Shown piece after piece: positions 1-6,212 of a stretch of 6,398 bases of DNA (the first letter of the stretch is position 1; every line of letters begins with the position of its first letter). Where the stretch lies: assembly GCA_913009675.1 (NCBI GenBank), contig CAJVXD010000076.1, positions 1 through 6,398 on the forward strand, given 5' to 3'. This DNA comes from an uncultured bacterium. GTDB lineage: Bacteria > Omnitrophota > Gorgyraeia > Gorgyraeales > Gorgyraeaceae. The notes beneath the pieces were generated by a model, which worked only from the letters and a program-made list of their open reading frames with translations, was not told the origin of the DNA and did not search any database. Made by a program: the position numbers and the translations under genes.

Positions 1-14
1 AAAAGATCATATGA

Positions 15-113
15 AACACGGCCATCCTGGCAGGATATGCGGCCGGGAAGAAACTAAGCAGAGCGGATATGATAAAAAGGTCCTTCAGAGAGATAGAAGG
101 TATATTTGCATGA
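15..113 (+). CDS. C-terminal fragment of a GspA/ExeA-like AAA ATPase (cut by window edge)
   Basis: This frame reads NTAILAGYAAGKK, then LSRADMIKRSFREIEGIFA and a TGA at 111-113, 32 residues in all. The pattern (A-I-L-A-G-Y-A, a basic turn, then an amphipathic helix) resembles the end of the GspA/ExeA/MshM family of AAA ATPases, where the small helical domain ends in a similar way. The stop overlaps the next gene's start as ATGA, and that next gene is GspB-like; GspA and GspB are known partners, which supports the call. Upstream, this frame has a TGA at 12-14. Positions 1-14 in another frame give KRSYE, so one missing A in the run at 14-16 would restore an open frame. A base error near the contig edge is my guess. 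The family call rests on a short stretch and on context. Confidence 0.45.
   Translation, partial: NTAILAGYAAGKKLSRADMIKRSFREIEGIFA
96..100 (+). promoter_or_regulatory. Shine-Dalgarno site deciding the gspB-like start
   Basis: GAAGG lies nine bases before the ATG at 110. The in-frame ATG at 11 has no such site and would add 33 residues that overlap the preceding ATPase fragment in another frame. This favours 110 as the true start. Confidence 0.6.
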
Positions 114-589
114 GTATCATAAACGACGCTATCAAGAAGGCAAGAAAAGAATTTGAATTAAAAAATAGGCGCGTCTTAAAGGCTATCCGGGAGAAAGAAG
201 GCCCTCCCCCCCCTGATGGCGCCAAATCCTCTGATGTAAAATGGACTGTTGTAGTCGTGATATCGCTTGTTGTCATAGCCTCTCTTCTGGGTTCCCTGAT
301 CCTGTATAAGAATCTTTATAAAACCACCGGGGGCTACAACCAATCAACGACATCTACCAAAACAACGCTGATATCAGGCCCTTTTAGGGACACCCGTAAG
401 AATAAACCGTCGGGAGGCATCGAGCTTAATGGCATCGTATGCGGCCCGAAGGATAAATGGGCTATTATAAATAACAAGATTGTCAGGGAAGGTGACCGCT
501 TATCTGCGGGAACCCTCACCCTTATAAAAAAAGATTCCGTAGAGATTGTTGAGGATAACGGCGAAGAGCTTATCTTAAAGCTGAGGTAG
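110..589 (+). CDS. GspB-like type II secretion/pilus-associated inner-membrane protein
   Basis: The protein has 159 residues from the chosen ATG. It has a charged cytoplasmic N-terminus (MSIINDAIKKARKEFE), a proline run at 32-35, one membrane segment at about 45-66 (WTVVVVISLVVIASLL), a Thr/Ser-rich linker, and a C-terminal domain at about 103-159. That domain has the GspB/PulB layout: I-E-L-N-G-I-V, then K-W-A-I-I-N-N-K-I-V-R-E-G-D, then two short strands ending L-I-L-K-L. In characterised systems GspB (ExeB) works with the ATPase GspA to place the secretin in the envelope. The ATPase-like tail that overlaps this start fits such a pair. A longer start at 11 is open but less likely: the site at 96-100 and the ATGA coupling point to 110. 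The 3' end overlaps the end of rnc on the opposite strand by 15 bp. The domain call is fairly firm; the secretion or pilus system served is unknown. Confidence 0.75.
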   Translation: MSIINDAIKKARKEFELKNRRVLKAIREKEGPPPPDGAKSSDVKWTVVVVISLVVIASLLGSLILYKNLYKTTGGYNQSTTSTKTTLISGPFRDTRKNKPSGGIELNGIVCGPKDKWAIINNKIVREGDRLSAGTLTLIKKDSVEIVEDNGEELILKLR

Positions 590-1312
590 ATTATTATCGG
601 GCTCGATTATGGAAAGCGCCTCTTTGGCTGATTCCTGCTCGGCGCTTTTTTTATTGGGCCCTGAGCCTACGCCCTGCCTTTTTCCTGATATCAGGACCTC
701 CACAATAAAGTGTTTTTTGTGGTCGGGGCCTATCTCGGAAATTATCCTGTAGGACGGCGTAGTCTTGTATTTTTTCAGGACAACCTGCTGCAGTATTGAT
801 TTATAGTCCTTCGACCCTTTACCTTCCTTTACAAGCTGAATCTGAAACCTAAAGGTATTCTTTATAAATTTAAACGACGACTTTAACCCGCCATCCAGAT
901 ATATTGCGCCAATAATGGCTTCCAGTGCGCAGAGGATGTTAGACGGGTGTTTCCTGCCGCCGGAGGCCTCTTCCCCTTTCCCCAGGAGGAGAAAATCCCC
1001 GATCCTGAACTCTTTTGCTAAGCGGGAAAGTGTGGCACCGCTTACGAGTTGTGATTTGCAGCGTGTTAAAAAACCCTCGTTCCTGTCCGGATAATCATCG
1101 TATAGGATGTGGCTCACAACAATGCCCAGGACCGAATCTCCCAAAAACTCCAATCTTTCGTTATCCCGGTCTCTTGTCTTGTATCTTTCGTTGGCATAAG
1201 ATTTATGGGTGAGCGCCTGGTTTAAAAAGGACCTATTCCTAAAACGATACCTTATTAAGCGTTCAAGTTCCTTGAGTTTTTTCAAACGTTCTCTATCTAT
1301 CTTTGTATTCAT
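575..1312 (-). CDS. rnc: Ribonuclease III
   Basis: This 245-residue protein has normal family length. It should cleave double-stranded RNA during rRNA and mRNA processing in the cytoplasm. The nuclease domain spans about 11-155, with the signature NERLEFLGDS at 51-60, E-G-F-L-T at 79-83, G-E-E-A-S-G-G-R at 113-120 and E-A-I-I-G-A-I-Y-L-D at 131-140. The dsRNA-binding domain spans about 168-237 and ends in the typical K-K-S-A-E-Q helix. By alignment to the E. coli enzyme, E52, E55, D59 and E131 match E38, E41, D45 and E117. The residue matching metal ligand D114 is C128 (TGC at 929-931), in S-N-I-L-C-A-L-E-A. This may reduce or change metal binding. The start overlaps the aroB stop as ATGA, so translation is probably coupled. 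It is the last gene of the minus-strand train; I see no terminator for it before or inside the converging gene. Confidence 0.96.
   Translation of the reverse strand: MNTKIDRERLKKLKELERLIRYRFRNRSFLNQALTHKSYANERYKTRDRDNERLEFLGDSVLGIVVSHILYDDYPDRNEGFLTRCKSQLVSGATLSRLAKEFRIGDFLLLGKGEEASGGRKHPSNILCALEAIIGAIYLDGGLKSSFKFIKNTFRFQIQLVKEGKGSKDYKSILQQVVLKKYKTTPSYRIISEIGPDHKKHFIVEVLISGKRQGVGSGPNKKSAEQESAKEALSIIEPDNNLPQL
613..652 (+). terminator. Candidate intrinsic terminator of the gspB-like gene, inside rnc
   Basis: AAAGCGCC (613-620) and GGCGCTTT (641-648) form a perfect 8-bp stem with a 20-base loop, extendable by two G.T pairs. A run of seven T (646-652) overlaps and follows the stem. It begins 23 bases after the gspB-like stop at 589 and has terminator polarity only on the plus strand. 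It lies within codons for the last helix of the RNase III dsRNA-binding domain (K-S-A-E-Q to K-E-A-L), so part of the symmetry may come from protein coding. The large loop weakens the call. Confidence 0.5.
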
Positions 1313-2418
1313 ATCCCTGTATCCCGTTTGTAAAGCGCGGCTATAGCACCTGCTATCAGGGCCTCCGGGATGCTTTCCCTGACCGTTATCCGCCCTATCC
1401 CAACGGGTAAAACAAACCTATTCCTGCCATGGATAAATTTTTTATCATGTTCTTGAGCGAGAAAGACATCCCGTGCATCGATACGCCTTAGATCGGTCAG
1501 CAGGCCCACCTTTTTTATCAGGTCTTTTATCCTCGAATAGTCCCGCCTATCCAGCAACCCGAGCTCTCGTGAGATAAATGAGGCGGCGATAGTACCAAGC
1601 GCTATCGCATGGCCATGATTATACGACCGGTTGTAATGTGCGGCAGCCTCTATGGCGTGGCCTATTGTATGTCCCAGATTAAGCACTACACGCATATCCT
1701 TGTTATCCCGTTCGTCTTTTTCTACGATCCCTGCCTTTATATGACTGCACTTATATACCATATACCCGAGCGCCTTTTTATCCTGCTTAAGTATTTTACC
1801 ATAATCCTTTTCGACGAACCTGAATAACCCGGGGGACATTATGATGCCGTATTTTATAACCTCTGCCAGCCCGGACAGCATGTCTTTCCTGAGCAGTGTC
1901 TTTAAAAAAGAAGCGTCACTAAAAACAAGGCGTGGCTGATAAAATGCCCCTGCCAGATTTTTACCCGCCTCAAGGTCTATAGCCACCTTCCCGCCTATTG
2001 CGGAGTCAACCTGCGCCAGCAGTGTAGTCGGTACCTGGATATAGGGTATGCCCCTTCTATAGATGCTCGCTACAAATCCTGCAAGGTCTCCGATTACGCC
2101 TCCGCCCAGGGCCATGAGGAATAGCCGCCTGCGGGAATTGTCGAATCGGGAGATATTATTTAGAAGCCTGAGGCAATATCTCTCTGACTTGGCCCTTTCG
2201 CTATCAGGCACTAACTCAAATTTAACAGTGATGCCTGCCGATACCAGAGATGACGTTACCCTGTTTCCGAAAAGCCGTTTTATCAGCGGATTTGTGATTA
2301 CTACAGTATCTCTGCCGATAGAGAGCCGCGCTATAAACCGGCCAAGGGTATCTATTTGATCATAGCAGGTTATTATATGATAACTTCTCTCGCCAAGTTT
2401 TACGGGAACCTTTCTCAT
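1309..2418 (-). CDS. aroB: 3-dehydroquinate synthase
   Basis: This 369-residue enzyme should convert DAHP to 3-dehydroquinate, the second step of the shikimate pathway, using NAD and a divalent metal in the cytoplasm. The NAD-binding region shows G-G-G-V-I-G-D-L-A-G-F at about 105-115 and the R-R-G-I-P-Y-I-Q-V-P-T-T-L-L-A-Q-V-D-S segment at 121-139. The active-site stretch I-G-G-K, then A-G-K-N-L-A-G-A-F-Y-Q-P (141-162) is typical. Expected metal ligands are E186 (in G-L-A-E-V-I-K-Y-G), H250 (in L-G-H-T-I-G-H-A-I-E) and H268 (in N-H-G-H-A-I-A-L-G). The usual HGE of the last motif reads HGH here, a small departure. Length and motifs favour AroB over related sugar-phosphate cyclases, which I cannot fully exclude. 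No other shikimate gene is in the window. Start and stop both form ATGA overlaps with the genes before and after. Confidence 0.95.
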   Translation of the reverse strand: MRKVPVKLGERSYHIITCYDQIDTLGRFIARLSIGRDTVVITNPLIKRLFGNRVTSSLVSAGITVKFELVPDSERAKSERYCLRLLNNISRFDNSRRRLFLMALGGGVIGDLAGFVASIYRRGIPYIQVPTTLLAQVDSAIGGKVAIDLEAGKNLAGAFYQPRLVFSDASFLKTLLRKDMLSGLAEVIKYGIIMSPGLFRFVEKDYGKILKQDKKALGYMVYKCSHIKAGIVEKDERDNKDMRVVLNLGHTIGHAIEAAAHYNRSYNHGHAIALGTIAASFISRELGLLDRRDYSRIKDLIKKVGLLTDLRRIDARDVFLAQEHDKKFIHGRNRFVLPVGIGRITVRESIPEALIAGAIAALYKRDTGI

Positions 2419-3026
2419 AGATTTACACCCAGGATTCGCGACAGATATATTACAAACGGCCAGATTATATTTCCGACTATTCCCAGATAAAGCAGGCCGA
2501 TTATGATAATGAAACCATATGGCTCGACCCTTGCGTATTGGAGGGCTAGTTCTCTCGGCAAGAGCCCCATCAAAACCCTTGAGCCATCAAGGGGCGGAAT
2601 AGGCAGGATATTGAAGACTGCCAGGACAAGATTTATTATTATAGCTGAACTAATGAAAGAGGTGAATAGCATGCCCCCCGTTAACGCAGCTAACCTTAAT
2701 ATAAACGACAGGGCTATGGCCAGGAGAATATTTGCCATGGGCCCTGCAAGGCCTACCCATATCATATCTCTCTTAGGATTATGCAGGCTGCGAAAATCTA
2801 CAGGTACTGGCTTGGCCCAGCCAAAGACAACAGGTGAATGGGTTACAAACAGGATAAGCGGGAGAAGGATGGTCCCTATAGGGTCGACATGGACAAGAGG
2901 ATTAAACGTTAAACGGCCGGCCATCTTTGCAGTGGGATCTCCTAATTTCCATGCCGTCCAGCCATGCGCATATTCGTGGATTATAACAGCGATGAAGAAG
3001 ATAGCTAAGGTTAATATAAAATTCAT
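2415..3026 (-). CDS. Site-2 protease family zinc metalloprotease (M50), short form
   Basis: This is a very hydrophobic 203-residue integral membrane protein. The zinc-binding H-E-Y-A-H lies at 17-21 inside the first membrane segment, followed by F-G-W-A-K-P-V-P-V at 68-76, which is typical of the family. A later segment carries N-I-L-P-I-P-P-L-D-G-S-R (139-150), where D148 is the expected third metal ligand. There is no PDZ domain, so it belongs with the short FwdF/YwhC-like bacterial site-2 proteases rather than RseP. Such enzymes cut substrates within the membrane; the substrate here is unknown. A strong GGAGGG site (3033-3038) lies six bases before the ATG, inside the end of the SH3 gene, and the start overlaps that gene's stop as ATGA. 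The SH3 and SPOR genes upstream suggest an envelope setting, but no substrate link is shown. Confidence 0.92.
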   Translation of the reverse strand: MNFILTLAIFFIAVIIHEYAHGWTAWKLGDPTAKMAGRLTFNPLVHVDPIGTILLPLILFVTHSPVVFGWAKPVPVDFRSLHNPKRDMIWVGLAGPMANILLAIALSFILRLAALTGGMLFTSFISSAIIINLVLAVFNILPIPPLDGSRVLMGLLPRELALQYARVEPYGFIIIIGLLYLGIVGNIIWPFVIYLSRILGVNL

Positions 3027-3622
3027 TTAGAACCCTCCGTAGGTAACGTCAGATCACCCCTGGATTTAGGCGACTCCGGTATTAATCTTAGTTTTAGGAC
3101 TTCTTTCTTTGTTCCGGCGGCCCTCTCCTTTTTAGTTTCCCCCGGCATCTCCATGCTGAAGGTTATCTGGCTGGAATGTATCCAGCCCGTAGTCCCCTTG
3201 GGAGGCACTATCCTGTACCAACCATCCCTTTCCCCCAGGACATGAAGTTCCTCTGGTTTTGAGACCTGGCCAAGGATAGAATATTTTGTCCCCGGGCCTG
3301 CCCTAAAGTTAACCCGGTCTGCATTAACAATGCCCATGCCCTTTTCCCGGGCAATGTCCATATAATCGCTTTTGATATAGAGATAGGCCCTTTTGGGCAG
3401 GACAATCTTAAACCAGCTGTAGCGTTTTTCAACTATCCTCACGGGATCCCCTTTTTCCAATCTGCAGAGGCTCTTAAAATTTATATTATCCCCTGCCCTT
3501 ACATTAGCAGCGTCATTTCTCACGAAACCTACCTTAGGGAGTTTGCCTTCGTCACAAAAAGATACCCCGCGTAAGACAAAGAACAAGATAAAAATAGCCG
3601 AGGTTAGTTTTATTGTCCTCAT
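3023..3622 (-). CDS. Secreted protein with two bacterial SH3 (SH3b) domains
   Basis: The protein has 199 residues. Residues 1-23 look like a Sec signal peptide (MRTIKLTSAIFILFFVLRG, then VSFC before D24). The Cys at 23 follows Phe, so a lipoprotein signal is unlikely. Two SH3b repeats follow: about 31-92, with A-N-V-R-A-G-D at 39-45, and about 95-155, with V-N-F-R-A-G-P-G-T at 104-112 and D-G-W-Y-R-I-V plus T-G-W-I-H at 133-149. SH3b domains often bind cell-wall peptides or other envelope ligands. No catalytic domain such as NlpC/P60 or amidase is attached, so it is likely a binding or scaffold protein of the periplasm. The last 45 residues are charged and low in structure (K/E/P-rich). A GGAGG site (3627-3631) precedes the ATG. 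The stop is shared with the protease start. Confidence 0.85.
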   Translation of the reverse strand: MRTIKLTSAIFILFFVLRGVSFCDEGKLPKVGFVRNDAANVRAGDNINFKSLCRLEKGDPVRIVEKRYSWFKIVLPKRAYLYIKSDYMDIAREKGMGIVNADRVNFRAGPGTKYSILGQVSKPEELHVLGERDGWYRIVPPKGTTGWIHSSQITFSMEMPGETKKERAAGTKKEVLKLRLIPESPKSRGDLTLPTEGSK

Positions 3623-3637
3623 TCCGCCTCCGTCCCT

Positions 3638-3660
3638 GCAAAACTCAATACCGGTTTTGC
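3638..3660 (-). other. Inverted repeat between the small basic protein and SH3 genes
   Basis: GCAAAAC and GTTTTGC form a perfect 7-bp stem with a 9-base loop, starting directly after the TAA of the small basic protein gene. It occupies most of the only gap of more than two bases in the minus-strand train. No T run follows on the minus strand, so it is not a standard intrinsic terminator. A role in mRNA processing or in reducing read-through is possible but unproven; a chance repeat is also possible. Confidence 0.35.
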
Positions 3661-3939
3661 TTATTTCTTTTTTTCTTTTTTTTCTGCCTTTGGGGATGCC
3701 CCCTGTTTAGCGTCTTCCTGTCCGGCCGGAGCAATAGTTTGTTCTTCCCCGGGCTTTTCCTCAGCCTTCTCTTTTTTTATCTTGGTCCTCACTATCTTAA
3801 GCTTCGGCATGGCAAAAACAGAAGAATTTTCCTTGAGGACATCCTTTTCTCTCAATTTAAAGAATCTTTCGTATCTTTTCAACACCGTCCTTATTTTCCT
3901 GCCGACCTTTGAAGATTTTAAACTCGGGTGCTGAGACAT
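3661..3939 (-). CDS. Small basic protein of the Verrucomicrobia/Chlamydiae type, with extended tail
   Basis: The protein has 92 residues. The first ~50 (MSQHPSLK, then V-G-R-K-I-R-T-V-L-K-R-Y-E-R at 12-25, and a later M-P-K-L-K) resemble the small basic protein family I know from Verrucomicrobia and Chlamydiae, whose members typically start MSQHxS and share a nVLKRfER core. Its function is unknown; the basic charge suggests RNA or ribosome contact, which is inference. Residues from about 53 are a low-complexity tail rich in Lys, Glu, Ala and Pro, ending in a Lys/Glu cluster. Family members I recall are shorter (about 60 residues), so the tail looks like an addition. The ATG lies one base after the SPOR gene stop, and a GGAGGAG site covers that gene's final codons, so the two are probably translated together. 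The protein is useful as a PVC-lineage marker. Confidence 0.75.
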   Translation of the reverse strand: MSQHPSLKSSKVGRKIRTVLKRYERFFKLREKDVLKENSSVFAMPKLKIVRTKIKKEKAEEKPGEEQTIAPAGQEDAKQGASPKAEKKEKKK

Positions 3940-3940
3940 T

Positions 3941-4486
3941 TCACTCCTCCCCTATTTTTTTAATATAACAGTCGTTATATTTCTGCTTTAATTTCTCTAA
4001 CTGACTATCTGCCTCTCTTTTCTCCTTGAAAGCGCCTACGTAAACCTGATAGTATGACCCGGACTTTTTCACCTCGGCTCTATACCCTTCCTTTCTTAAT
4101 GCATCCCGCTCCTGTTTAGCGGATTGTCTTTCTTTGAAGGCCGCTATCTGTATATTATAACCAATGGTATTCTTTTTCTGCTTAGCGGGCTTGACCGAAC
4201 TGGTTCCCCTCACGGAACCACATGCTGCACTGCGCCCTATCGTCAAACCATGCTGCTTCCCTTTCCCGATGACATCCTGCCTGCCTTTTTCAACCCCGAA
4301 AGAAAAAAATATTATGCAGGCCATTATAAAGGCTATGGCAAGAAAGATTACGTTTTCATAAGAAACGACCAGGGTTTTTTTAAAGTGCGGTAAGGTAAGG
4401 GTGGTTTTCCTTCGCACCTCTTTTTCTCTTACCGGGTAGTCTTCAAAAAGGTCCTTCTCTTTTTTATCTCGAGATTTGGCCGTCAT
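3941..4486 (-). CDS. SPOR-domain inner-membrane protein
   Basis: This 181-residue protein has a charged cytoplasmic N-terminus (1-40, rich in Lys, Arg, Glu and Asp), one membrane segment at about 44-64 (ENVIFLAIAFIMACIIFFSF), a linker with Gly/Lys/Ser, and a C-terminal SPOR domain at about 107-178. The SPOR domain shows Y-N-I-Q-I-A-A-F-K at 110-118 and Y-Y-Q-V-Y-V-G-A-F-K at 145-154, the two related halves typical of the fold. SPOR domains bind peptidoglycan stripped of peptide stems and commonly mark division sites, as in FtsN and DedD. The single-pass layout here matches those proteins, but I cannot assign it to either. The start overlaps the winged-helix stop as ATGA. The envelope role fits the SH3b gene two genes downstream. 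Confidence 0.88.
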   Translation of the reverse strand: MTAKSRDKKEKDLFEDYPVREKEVRRKTTLTLPHFKKTLVVSYENVIFLAIAFIMACIIFFSFGVEKGRQDVIGKGKQHGLTIGRSAACGSVRGTSSVKPAKQKKNTIGYNIQIAAFKERQSAKQERDALRKEGYRAEVKKSGSYYQVYVGAFKEKREADSQLEKLKQKYNDCYIKKIGEE

Positions 4487-4761
4487 GGTCTCATATCAGC
4501 TTTTTTTATATAAGTCTCTATCTTTTTACTTATATCTCTCCGGGTCGTGTATGAATAGGCATCCGTGAATGTCGTTCTGTGGTTTACTACTATGCCTTCC
4601 TCTACCAGTCTTCTCAACGCCTTTCGCACTGCATCGATATCGCATCCCACCCATATGGATATACCTTTAGCAGTGTCAATAGAATGTGGGTTTTCGTTGA
4701 AAAAAAACAATATCCGCCTGATCGTCCCGTCTTTAAACAGTTGCTTTATTTTTATACCCAT
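4483..4761 (-). CDS. Small winged-helix DNA-binding-like protein
   Basis: The protein has 92 residues and is probably cytoplasmic. It reads as three helices and a wing: about 12-22 (G-T-I-R-R-I-L-F-F-F), 27-36 (S-I-D-T-A-K-G-I-S), 42-56 (I-D-A-V-R-K-A-L-R-R-L-V-E-E-G, the likely recognition helix), then a beta wing with I-V-V-N-H-R and A-Y-S-Y-T-T. This matches the general MarR/ArsR-like winged-helix pattern, but I do not recognise a specific family or target. It starts two bases after the stop of the GAF/HD-GYP gene and has no visible Shine-Dalgarno site (the region is only A and T), so translation probably depends on coupling. It could regulate the operon or act with the signalling protein; both are guesses. 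Its stop overlaps the SPOR gene start. Confidence 0.72.
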   Translation of the reverse strand: MGIKIKQLFKDGTIRRILFFFNENPHSIDTAKGISIWVGCDIDAVRKALRRLVEEGIVVNHRTTFTDAYSYTTRRDISKKIETYIKKADMRP

Positions 4762-4763
4762 TA

Positions 4764-6212
4764 TTATATATTATATAAGACCTGTTTAAACCCCGGCTTT
4801 TTCAATACAGAGGCAAAGGCATCTACGACCTCCGGATCAAACTGTCTGAGTTTGTTGCTCTCTATCTCTTTTAATGCCTGGGGGATGCTTATCTTGCTGC
4901 CTTTGTAGGGCCTGGAATGTACCATTGCCTCGAAAGCGTCCACTACAGCGATAATCCTTGCACCAATAGGTATCCGGGTGCCCCTTAGTCCATCGGGGTA
5001 TCCTGTACCGTCGTACCTCTCATGATGGTGTATAACTATAGGCATGGCTGGTTTCAGGAATTCAAGCGGTTCCAGGATCTTAAGGCTTTCCAGATGACGT
5101 TTTCTAATAATAGCGTGCTCCTTTTTTGAAAGGCCGCCGCGTTTCTTAAATATCTCATCCGGGATACTAAAACCCCCTGTATCGGGAAGGAGCGCTGCGT
5201 AGCGCAAATTTCTTATCTTTTCCCTTGGCAGATTCATCTCTTCCGCGATTGCGAGCACCATTTTTACAAAGCCCTCTGAGTGGGTGTAGGTATGCGGAGA
5301 CTTCATGTCTAAAAGCGTGGCGAGCGAGCGTATGCTGCCGTACGCCATCTTCTTCTGGTCTTCATACAGCTGGGCATTCTTAATGGCTATGACTGCCTGT
5401 TCTGCCAACGTAAGCAATATTTCCATTTCAAAGTTACTAAAGGGGGTGCTGTCGGTTTTATCCCTGGCACAGATTACCCCGATGATATCCTCTTCTACCA
5501 GGGCTACATATATTGAATTACGCGACAACCTGCTCTTCCCGCTCCTTGCTGCCATCCCCGCCGGCCCAACGCCGACCCTTATCTTTCTGTATTTTTTATG
5601 GTCTTTATTTATGCGGTCTTTTAAATCTATGATGGCATTCGGGATAAGGAAATTTCTTGAATCATCAAGGAGCATTATAGAACAATACTTGCATCTCATT
5701 ACCTGCAAGGTAAGCCTTGCAATCCTCTCTAACAATTCGTTCATCTCTAACGTTGAACTTAAAAGCCTGTGGATTGTATGGATGGTTGAAAGGGCGATCG
5801 CCCTGGGTCTTATTGTTTCGTAAAGCCTGGAGAGCTCTTGTTCTTTTTGGAACTCTTTTAAGGCAATAGCTACATATGATTTCATAAAAAGCATCTCTTT
5901 TCCCCCGGGTTCACGCCTCAAATGCAATACCAGGGCAAATCCATATACGTTATTTCCCTGTATTATAGGTATGAGCAGGCAGGATTTGCCGCAAGGGCAT
6001 TTTAAAACGCTGATCTCTTTTGTGAACCTTTTTATCAGCTTCTTTTTAATGCATCCGCCCCTCTTCTTTCTGTCCTGAAGGAGATTGCAATCAGGGCCAA
6101 AGAATAGATAGTCAGTACCCTTCCCCGCCAGCAGGGAAAAGGCATCCTTGACCAGCGACATGGAATTACATTTAGAGAATCTTAGCAGCAATTCTCTCTT
6201 TTCTTTTTTTTT
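4764..6212 (-). CDS. GAF and degenerate HD-GYP signalling protein, 5' end lost at chimeric junction
   Basis: The open frame runs from a GTG at 6230, giving 488 residues, but the first six (MVAVSL) are encoded wholly or partly by adapter sequence. The real start is missing. Residue numbers here follow that 488-residue frame. An N-terminal part (about 15-135) looks like a divergent sensor domain with C-P-C-G-K-S-C at 78-84. A GAF domain spans about 155-288 (R-L-L-S-S-T-L, then C-S-I-M-L-L-D-D and I-I-G-V-I-C-A-R-D). The HD-GYP domain spans about 293-475. It keeps H317, D350, H379, H-H-H-E-R-Y-D-G-T-G-Y-P (401-412), D431 and R-P-Y (440-442), but the usual HDxGK motif reads P-D-T-G-G (349-353). 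HD-GYP enzymes normally hydrolyse cyclic di-GMP; with one metal ligand and the Lys lost, activity is doubtful. It is the first visible gene of the train, two bases before the winged-helix gene. Confidence 0.9.
   Translation of the reverse strand, partial: KKKEKRELLLRFSKCNSMSLVKDAFSLLAGKGTDYLFFGPDCNLLQDRKKRGGCIKKKLIKRFTKEISVLKCPCGKSCLLIPIIQGNNVYGFALVLHLRREPGGKEMLFMKSYVAIALKEFQKEQELSRLYETIRPRAIALSTIHTIHRLLSSTLEMNELLERIARLTLQVMRCKYCSIMLLDDSRNFLIPNAIIDLKDRINKDHKKYRKIRVGVGPAGMAARSGKSRLSRNSIYVALVEEDIIGVICARDKTDSTPFSNFEMEILLTLAEQAVIAIKNAQLYEDQKKMAYGSIRSLATLLDMKSPHTYTHSEGFVKMVLAIAEEMNLPREKIRNLRYAALLPDTGGFSIPDEIFKKRGGLSKKEHAIIRKRHLESLKILEPLEFLKPAMPIVIHHHERYDGTGYPDGLRGTRIPIGARIIAVVDAFEAMVHSRPYKGSKISIPQALKEIESNKLRQFDPEVVDAFASVLKKPGFKQVLYNI

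Noticed and set aside
11..109. In-frame extension of the gspB-like gene to an ATG at 11
   Set aside because: It overlaps the ATPase-like tail in another frame, lacks a ribosome site, and the Met at 110 has a good site and ATGA coupling.
567..582. AGCTT/AAGCT inverted repeat near the rnc stop
   Set aside because: Only five base pairs and no T run on the minus strand, too weak to call an rnc terminator.
2503..3030. A 175-codon plus-strand open frame opposite the protease gene
   Set aside because: It is antisense to a gene with clear HEYAH and PPLDG motifs, and its translation has no recognisable domain; it is a shadow.
4762..4782. TATAAT-like hexamers on the minus strand just before the winged-helix ATG
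   Set aside because: The stretch is nearly pure A/T, so matches are expected by chance, and no -35-like hexamer lies at a suitable distance.
5305..5823. A 172-codon plus-strand open frame opposite the GAF/HD-GYP gene
   Set aside because: Its hydrophobic look comes from the complement of the GAF-coding strand; no ribosome site or domain supports it.
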